Shown piece after piece: positions 5,850 through 9,673 of a DNA stretch of 9,673 nt. Made by a program: the position numbers and the translations under genes. Below the pieces are notes generated by a model. That model had not been told where the DNA came from and searched no databases. It was given only the letters and a program-made list of their open reading frames with translations. How positions within the stretch are numbered: position 1 is the stretch's first letter; every line of letters begins with the position of its first letter. This stretch comes from UBA1783 sp964449115 (GTDB lineage Bacteria; Bacillota_I; Bacilli_A; Erysipelotrichales; Erysipelotrichaceae), in assembly GCA_964449115.1 (NCBI GenBank), contig CAYUXW010000044.1, positions 1 through 9,673 on the forward strand, in the 5' to 3' direction.

Positions 5850-5932
5850 GGGATAAGCGTTAGAGACTTCTATTTACCCCATTAAAAAGTTGCTTATCTC
5901 AAAAAAAGCGGAATTGCCCACCGCTTTTTTTA
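5850..5932 (+). ncRNA. Candidate small RNA with C-rich loop and own terminator
   Basis: A transcript starting about 7 nt after the TATAAT at 5838-5843 would begin at G5850. Its first nine bases (GGGATAAGC, 5850-5858) pair with GCTTATCTC (5892-5900), including one G-U pair. Inside, GACTT (5865-5869) can pair with AAGTT (5887-5891), and TTTA (5873-5876) with TAAA (5883-5886), presenting a CCCCAT apical loop (5877-5882). The closing stem abuts the terminator at 5901-5931, so the RNA would be about 82 nt. It contains no ATG, so I see no peptide. I recognise no riboswitch or SRP RNA consensus, and no plus-strand gene follows for it to control in cis. Existence and function are inferred from the promoter-stem-terminator arrangement. 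Confidence 0.45.
5901..5931. terminator. Strong bidirectional terminator (Nudix gene and candidate sRNA)
   Basis: AAAAAAAGCGG (5901-5911) and CCGCTTTTTTT (5921-5931) form an 11-bp stem with a 9-nt loop. The A and T runs give a U-tract in both directions. On the minus strand it ends the Nudix gene, whose TAA stop overlaps the stem; on the plus strand it ends the candidate sRNA. Confidence 0.85.
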
Positions 5933-6436
5933 TTCGAACATCAGTGAAATCACTTTTTTAATCATATCCGAATAAAGGTAGTCAACAAATCTGTCTTGAG
6001 CTATTAACTCTTCTATTTCTTCAATTGTGTAGTAAGCTACATCAATTACTTCATCTTTCTGTAAAGTCAACTTATCTAAATCGACATCATATTTAATAAA
6101 GAACCAATAATCAAGATAATTTATTCCTTTGATTAAAAAGATTGGTGAGATGTTGGTAAAATCAATATCAAGACCTAACTCTTCTTTCAGTTCACGAGTA
6201 ATGGCCTGATTTTCATTTTCATCTAAGATACTGCTTCCTCCTACAGTTATATCCCAATATAGTGGGAAGGCATATTTACTGGCTGATCTTTGCTGACTTA
6301 AAAGTTTACCTTCACTGTTGAGAAGGCATAAATGAACTATTTTATGATAATAACCTTCAGGTATTTTTTCAAAACGTTTAACTTTCATTGTCGTTGGATT
6401 GCCGTCCTTATCGCATAATCCCCATATCTCATCCAT
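5930..6436 (-). CDS. Nudix hydrolase, YfcD/IDI-like subgroup
   Basis: Nudix proteins hydrolyse nucleoside diphosphates linked to another moiety. The 168-residue protein carries a perfect Nudix box, G67-x5-E73-x7-RELKEELGL (81-89), whose glutamates E82, E85 and E86 bind Mg. The preceding stretch LLSQQRSASKYAFPLYWD (45-62) resembles type-1 isopentenyl-diphosphate isomerase, but the catalytic cysteine of that enzyme is absent: DITVGG occupies the site. It is therefore better read as a hydrolase of the YfcD-like group; the substrate is unknown. The ATG has GAGGAA 7 nt upstream. It is monocistronic, divergent from rsmF, and its stop codon lies in the terminator stem. Confidence 0.88.
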   Translation of the reverse strand: MDEIWGLCDKDGNPTTMKVKRFEKIPEGYYHKIVHLCLLNSEGKLLSQQRSASKYAFPLYWDITVGGSSILDENENQAITRELKEELGLDIDFTNISPIFLIKGINYLDYWFFIKYDVDLDKLTLQKDEVIDVAYYTIEEIEELIAQDRFVDYLYSDMIKKVISLMFE

Positions 6437-6456
6437 AATATCTTCCTCAAGTATAA

Positions 6457-6491
6457 ATTATAATATAAAAGCAGTAATTTTCCTATATAAT
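6457..6491. promoter_or_regulatory. Divergent -10 boxes between the Nudix gene and rsmF
   Basis: The 74-nt gap is extremely AT-rich. It has a perfect TATAAT on the minus strand (6462-6457), suited to the Nudix gene, and another on the plus strand (6486-6491), suited to rsmF. Neither has a recognisable -35 at 16-18 nt, and TATAAT is easily found by chance in such DNA, so this is a position-based call. Confidence 0.35.
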
Positions 6492-6510
6492 AAAAAAGAA
6501 GGAAGATTTT

Positions 6511-7860
6511 ATGATAGATAAACTGCCAAAAGAATATTTAGAAAATATGCAAGATTTACTCCAGGATAAGTATCAGAATTATTTGGATAGTTTTGATGAT
6601 GAAAGGGTATACGGTCTTAGAGTAAACACTCTTAAAATATCGGTAGAAGATTTCCTGAGGATTTCTCCTTTCAAGTTGGAAAGGATTCCTTTTACCAATG
6701 ATGGATTTTATTACGCTAAGGATGATAAGCCAGCTAAACACCCATATTATTATGCAGGTTTATATTATCTGCAGGAACCATCAGCTATGCTACCTGCGGA
6801 AGTGCTGGAAATAGATAAGGATGATATCGTTTTAGATGGCTGTGCTGCTCCAGGTGGTAAAAGTACAAAACTTGCTGGTAAACTAAAAGATACAGGAATA
6901 CTTATTTCCAATGATATCAGTGCTTCAAGATGCCAGGGTTTAATAAAGAATATCGAGTTAGCGGGTATAAAAAACTACCAGGTCATATGCGAAGATTTAA
7001 ATAATCTTAAAGACAAGCTGAAGGATAGTTTTGATAAGATATTAATTGATGCTCCCTGTTCAGGAGAAGGAATGTTTAGAAAAGATTCTGGTTTAATTAA
7101 AAGTTGGAAAAATAGGGGAAATGATTATTACAGCGAAATTCAAAAAGAGATACTTGCTGCTGCTGTAGAGATGCTGAAAGATGGTGGTCAGCTTGTCTAT
7201 TCAACTTGTACTTTTTCAGCTAAAGAAAATGAAGATGTCATAGATGACGCTTTAAAAAGATATCCTGAGCTTAAAGTGTTGAAACCAAAAATCCAATATG
7301 AGGGTTTCAATAGTGGCATCTACAGTCATTTAAAGGATTGTATCAGATTATATCCTTTTAATATTAAAGGGGAAGGTCATTTTGTCTGTCTTCTTCAAAA
7401 AGGAGAAAAACAAAAATCGAAAGACAAAAAACAATATTCAACCTGTGAAATTCCTGAAGTGATAAAAGAGTTTTTCGCTTTAGTTGATTTTGATTTGACA
7501 AAGGGAAATTTTGAAATCATAAATGATAAAGTATATTTTGTCTATCATCATGATTTAGATTTAAACAAAATCAGAACTATCAGAAGTGGTTTATTGGTTG
7601 GAACTATTAAAAACAATAGATTTGAACCTTCGACATCTTTAGCCTTATCACTAAAGAAGGAGCAGTTTAAACAGGTAATTGATTTAAAACTCGATGATGT
7701 CAGGGTAATCAAATATCTGAAAAGAGAAACATTGGAAGTACAAGATTTTACCATTCAGGGTTATGTTTTAATCTGTGTTGAAGGTTTTCCATTAGGGTTT
7801 GGCAAGGTTAGTGAGGGAATTTTAAAAAATATGTATGAGGTAGGATTCAGATGGCAATAA
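6511..7860 (+). CDS. RsmF/NOP2-family rRNA (cytosine-C5) methyltransferase
   Basis: SAM-dependent RNA m5C methyltransferase, probably acting on 16S rRNA as RsmF/YebU does. The 449 residues comprise an N-terminal RNA-binding part (about 1-80), a Rossmann methyltransferase core (about 85-300) and a C-terminal PUA-like region (about 315-449). In the core, the SAM loop is DGCAAPGGKSTKLA (109-122). The two catalytic cysteines of the NOL1/NOP2/Sun family are C183 in DAPCSGEGMFRKD and C233 in YSTCTFSAKENE. Length and the APCSGEGMFRKD wording fit the RsmF group rather than RsmB. The exact cytosine target cannot be told: some relatives modify one and others several sites. AAGGA sits 7 nt before the ATG. 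Its last 10 nt overlap the rsuA-type gene. Confidence 0.92.
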   Translation: MIDKLPKEYLENMQDLLQDKYQNYLDSFDDERVYGLRVNTLKISVEDFLRISPFKLERIPFTNDGFYYAKDDKPAKHPYYYAGLYYLQEPSAMLPAEVLEIDKDDIVLDGCAAPGGKSTKLAGKLKDTGILISNDISASRCQGLIKNIELAGIKNYQVICEDLNNLKDKLKDSFDKILIDAPCSGEGMFRKDSGLIKSWKNRGNDYYSEIQKEILAAAVEMLKDGGQLVYSTCTFSAKENEDVIDDALKRYPELKVLKPKIQYEGFNSGIYSHLKDCIRLYPFNIKGEGHFVCLLQKGEKQKSKDKKQYSTCEIPEVIKEFFALVDFDLTKGNFEIINDKVYFVYHHDLDLNKIRTIRSGLLVGTIKNNRFEPSTSLALSLKKEQFKQVIDLKLDDVRVIKYLKRETLEVQDFTIQGYVLICVEGFPLGFGKVSEGILKNMYEVGFRWQ

Positions 7861-8549
7861 GATTGGATAAATTTTTAGCTGATCATGGTTTTGGAACCAG
7901 AAGTGAAGTCAAAAAAATAATCAGCAAGGGTAAAATTAAAGTAGATGGAAAAACTATTAAAAAAGCAGATATCAGAATTGAAGAAAATAGTATTGTTTCT
8001 TATGATGAGTTGGATATTGTCTATAAGGAGTTTGTTTATTATCTGATGAATAAACCTGCTGGTTATCTGTGTGCTGCTAAAGATGAAACTCAGCCAGTAG
8101 TATTGGATTTGGTTGAAGATTATCGTAAAGGCTTAGCTATTGTCGGTCGTCTTGACAAGGACACTGAAGGAGTATTGCTTCTTACCAATGATGGTAAGTT
8201 AAATCATTTTTTACTCTCACCAACTAATAATATAGCCAAGAAATATTATGCTCAGCTAGATAGCGAATTACCTGAAAATGCTAAAGAAATCTTAGAAAAT
8301 CCTATTGCTTTTAAAGATTTTACTACTAAAGGATCAATTTATGAGAAAATTGATGCTTTCAGTGCTTATCTGACTATCTGGGAAGGAAAGCATCATCAGG
8401 TAAAAAAGATGTTTGAAAAAGTTGGCTGTACAGTTGTCTATCTAAAAAGGGTAGAGTTTGCTGGTTTAAAAGTTGAAGATTTAGACCCAGGAGAATATAG
8501 AGAACTGACAACTCAAGAATTGGATACGCTATTAAAATATAAAAAATAA
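7851..8549 (+). CDS. rsuA: RsuA-family 16S rRNA pseudouridine synthase
   Basis: RsuA/RluB/RluE-type pseudouridine synthase, 232 residues. An N-terminal S4 domain (1-55, starting RLDKFLADHG) is followed by the catalytic domain with GRLDKDTEGVLLLTNDG (99-115); the catalytic aspartate is D102. The family motif KHHQVKKMFEKVG (180-192) is intact. In E. coli RsuA modifies U516 of 16S rRNA; the same target is likely but not proven, because RluB/RluF-type enzymes share these motifs. The ATG overlaps the end of the rsmF-type gene by 10 nt in a different frame, with GAGGTAGGA upstream, so the two are translationally coupled and form a two-gene rRNA-modification unit ending at the terminator that begins at its stop codon. 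Confidence 0.9.
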   Translation: MAIRLDKFLADHGFGTRSEVKKIISKGKIKVDGKTIKKADIRIEENSIVSYDELDIVYKEFVYYLMNKPAGYLCAAKDETQPVVLDLVEDYRKGLAIVGRLDKDTEGVLLLTNDGKLNHFLLSPTNNIAKKYYAQLDSELPENAKEILENPIAFKDFTTKGSIYEKIDAFSAYLTIWEGKHHQVKKMFEKVGCTVVYLKRVEFAGLKVEDLDPGEYRELTTQELDTLLKYKK

Positions 8550-8575
8550 AAATCTCTGAAAAACAGAGATTTTTT
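8548..8575. terminator. Bidirectional terminator between rsuA and the AEC permease
   Basis: AAAAATCTCTG (8548-8558) and CAGAGATTTTT (8564-8574) pair perfectly around an AAAAA loop. The U-run is TTTTTT on the plus strand and TTTTTATTTTTT on the minus strand. The stop codons of both convergent genes fall in or beside the stem, so it ends both transcripts. Confidence 0.88.
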
Positions 8576-9512
8576 AAATTAGATTCATAAACTTTATCAT
8601 TGAAATAAATATTGGCAGGGTAATGGTCGCAAATACATAAGAGTAGACCAGTGTAGCATTAGCCAAATCCAAATCACAATCATAACTGACAGCTGTCAGA
8701 TATGAGTTGATTGCAACTGGAGAAGCCAGAAGTGAAACGATGATGACCAATTGCTGGTTTTTAAAACCTAAAAGACCTGCCAGTATTAACCCTAAGGCAG
8801 GGTAGAATACCAACTTATAAAAAATAGCTAAGCCCATGTATTTGAATGTTTCCTTATTCTGCCTGAAGACAAAGGAAGCACCTATATTTATTAGGGCAAT
8901 AGGCAAAGTTGCATTGGAAATTGAGGTAATAGGTTTTAGAATAATAGAAGGAAGTTCAATTTTTAAAATTTGAATTATTAAACCCAGAATCAACCCTATT
9001 GTTAAAGGATGTCTGATAACTCGGTATAGAAGAGTTGAAACCTTGATATTTTCACGTTGATAGTGTTCAAAAACAGAGATACAGTAAAGATTATTTAAAT
9101 TAGTTATAATAACCGCTGCCAGTGAAGCCATACCGGCAATGGAATTTCCATAGATACTAATGGAAAGAGGCAAGGCAAAAAGGGTACAGTTACCTCTGAT
9201 GGAAGCTTGAATCAAAACCGACTTTTTTCTGTCATCTTTGACAAAGGTAGTGATATAAATAAAATTTATCAAGGCAGCCAGAACAAAAATAAGAGTCAAA
9301 AAGATAAAAAGTTTAATGTCAAAGTCTTCTTTTATATTGCTGTTGTAGATGTTGATAAAAATTGTGGTTGGTAGAAAAAATTTTGAAATCAGAAAACTTA
9401 ATTCACTGACCGTATTTTTAGATAAAGTTTTTCTTTGATTTAAAAAAGCCCCTAATCCTACCAGTAATAGTAAAGGTGCCACAATTTCAATAGAATTTAC
9501 AATAGTATTCAT
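8574..9512 (-). CDS. Auxin efflux carrier (AEC) family permease
   Basis: Integral membrane protein of 312 residues with about ten hydrophobic helices arranged in two halves around a polar centre near residues 150-165, as in the AEC family; bacterial members such as malate permeases carry organic acids. Family signatures are RGNCTLFALPL (106-116) and the C-terminal LLASPVAINSYLTAVSYDCD (261-280) followed by DLANATLVYS. The substrate cannot be assigned. An upstream in-frame TTG at 9518 would add two residues, but AAGAGG is 7 nt from the ATG at 9512 and only 1 nt from the TTG, so the ATG is the start. It is monocistronic, lying between the tRNA terminator and the terminator shared with rsuA. Confidence 0.88.
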   Translation of the reverse strand: MNTIVNSIEIVAPLLLLVGLGAFLNQRKTLSKNTVSELSFLISKFFLPTTIFINIYNSNIKEDFDIKLFIFLTLIFVLAALINFIYITTFVKDDRKKSVLIQASIRGNCTLFALPLSISIYGNSIAGMASLAAVIITNLNNLYCISVFEHYQRENIKVSTLLYRVIRHPLTIGLILGLIIQILKIELPSIILKPITSISNATLPIALINIGASFVFRQNKETFKYMGLAIFYKLVFYPALGLILAGLLGFKNQQLVIIVSLLASPVAINSYLTAVSYDCDLDLANATLVYSYVFATITLPIFISMIKFMNLI

Positions 9513-9519
9513 CTTCAAA

Positions 9520-9525
9520 CCTCTT
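9520..9525 (-). promoter_or_regulatory. Ribosome binding site deciding the AEC start
   Basis: AAGAGG on the minus strand is 7 nt from the ATG at 9512 and only 1 nt from the TTG at 9518, which excludes the TTG. The promoter must lie in the 9526-9564 stretch; TATTAT and TTGCAT-like boxes are present there, but the match is too poor to call. Confidence 0.65.
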
Positions 9526-9564
9526 AACTTTTATAAATATAATAATACAACCTCAAGATAATGC

Positions 9565-9596
9565 AAGAAAAAAGAGTAGCTCATTTACTACTCTTT
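9565..9596 (-). terminator. Intrinsic terminator downstream of tRNA-Phe
   Basis: AAAGAGTAG and CTACTCTTT (9571-9579 with 9588-9596) form a 9-bp stem with an 8-nt loop. On the minus strand the second arm continues into TTTTTTC. It begins 8 nt after the tRNA CCA end, so it ends the tRNA transcript before the AEC gene. Confidence 0.8.
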
Positions 9597-9604
9597 GCTT
9601 ACCA

Positions 9605-9673
9605 TGGTGGTCCGAGCCGGAATTGAACCAGCGACACGTGGATTTTCAGTCCACTGCTCTACCAACTGAGCTA
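9605..9673 (-). tRNA. tRNA-Phe (GAA), 5' end beyond the window
   Basis: On the minus strand the D-arm GCTCAGTTGGTAGAGC, an anticodon stem GTGGA/TCCAC with loop CTGAAAA (anticodon GAA, phenylalanine), a five-base variable loop, and a T-arm GCTGG-TTCAATT-CCGGC with one G-U pair are all present. The 3' acceptor strand TCGGACC, discriminator A and an encoded CCA end at 9605. The seven 5' acceptor bases, expected to be GGTCCGA, are outside the window, so the gene is cut by the edge, not degenerate. It may be the last gene of a tRNA cluster. Confidence 0.95.

Noticed and set aside
5859..5895. Resemblance of the candidate sRNA core (TTCTA..TAC.CCC..T.AAAAA) to a preQ1-I riboswitch
   Set aside because: The essential P1 helix cannot form because no bases complementary to the CCCC segment occupy the 5' arm, and no plus-strand gene follows.
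5768..5929. Minus-strand riboswitch in the leader of the CDF gene
   Set aside because: The closing stem also exists as its complement on the minus strand, but no conserved riboswitch core is seen there. The good promoter and the U-tract after the final hairpin favour the plus strand.
6556..6741. 61-codon open frame on the minus strand
   Set aside because: Antisense to the RsmF-type methyltransferase gene, with no recognisable domain.
7548..7754. 68-codon open frame on the minus strand
   Set aside because: Antisense to the C-terminal part of the same methyltransferase gene, with no recognisable domain.
1..9673. CRISPR arrays, IS elements, phage genes, toxin-antitoxin pairs or a new defence system
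   Set aside because: I found no spaced direct repeats, transposase or integrase motifs, or clustered unknown genes. Nearly all coding space is conserved housekeeping enzymes and transporters. The tRNA at the right edge has no visible att duplication in the window.

Overview
The window is ordinary housekeeping DNA from an AT-rich bacterium, probably a low-GC Bacillota. Support comes from the codon and base composition, purine-rich Shine-Dalgarno sites, Firmicutes-like MurI/MurD/Pcp/RsmF/RsuA proteins and a tRNA with an encoded CCA end. The variant motifs would fit an Erysipelotrichia-type lineage, but that is inference and no 16S is present. I see no phage, IS element, CRISPR array, toxin-antitoxin pair or defence locus.

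Layout: (1) 1-3230, minus strand: an operon transcribed rluA-family pseudouridine synthase -> murD -> murI, with a candidate promoter at 3201-3229 and hairpins at the left edge. (2) 3246-4560, plus strand: pyroglutamyl peptidase (pcp) and a HAD phosphatase only 3 nt apart, from a promoter divergent to the first operon. (3) 4604-5767, minus strand: a cation diffusion facilitator (CDF) metal exporter. (4) 5768-5929: a gap holding a well-formed plus-strand promoter, a folded segment and a terminator, read here as a candidate small RNA of about 82 nt. (5) 5930-6436, minus strand: a Nudix hydrolase. (6) 6511-8549, plus strand: an RsmF-type rRNA m5C methyltransferase overlapping an RsuA-type pseudouridine synthase. 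(7) 8574-9512, minus strand: an auxin-efflux-carrier (AEC) family permease sharing a bidirectional terminator with rsuA. (8) 9565-9673, minus strand: a partial tRNA-Phe(GAA) and its terminator.

Functional links: MurI makes D-glutamate and MurD adds it to UDP-MurNAc-L-Ala, so two consecutive peptidoglycan steps share one transcript, apart from any division/cell-wall cluster visible here. Three RNA-modification enzymes (RluA-type, RsmF-type, RsuA-type) probably act on ribosomal RNA. Three starts were moved to internal ATG codons on Shine-Dalgarno evidence (pcp, CDF, AEC).

The most interesting item is the unannotated candidate sRNA at 5850-5932. It has a perfect -10 box, 17-nt spacing, a 9-bp closing stem, a C-rich apical loop and an intrinsic terminator. 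I cannot match it to an RNA family I know. Its C-rich loop is complementary to the ribosome binding site of the adjacent metal exporter, which is suggestive only.
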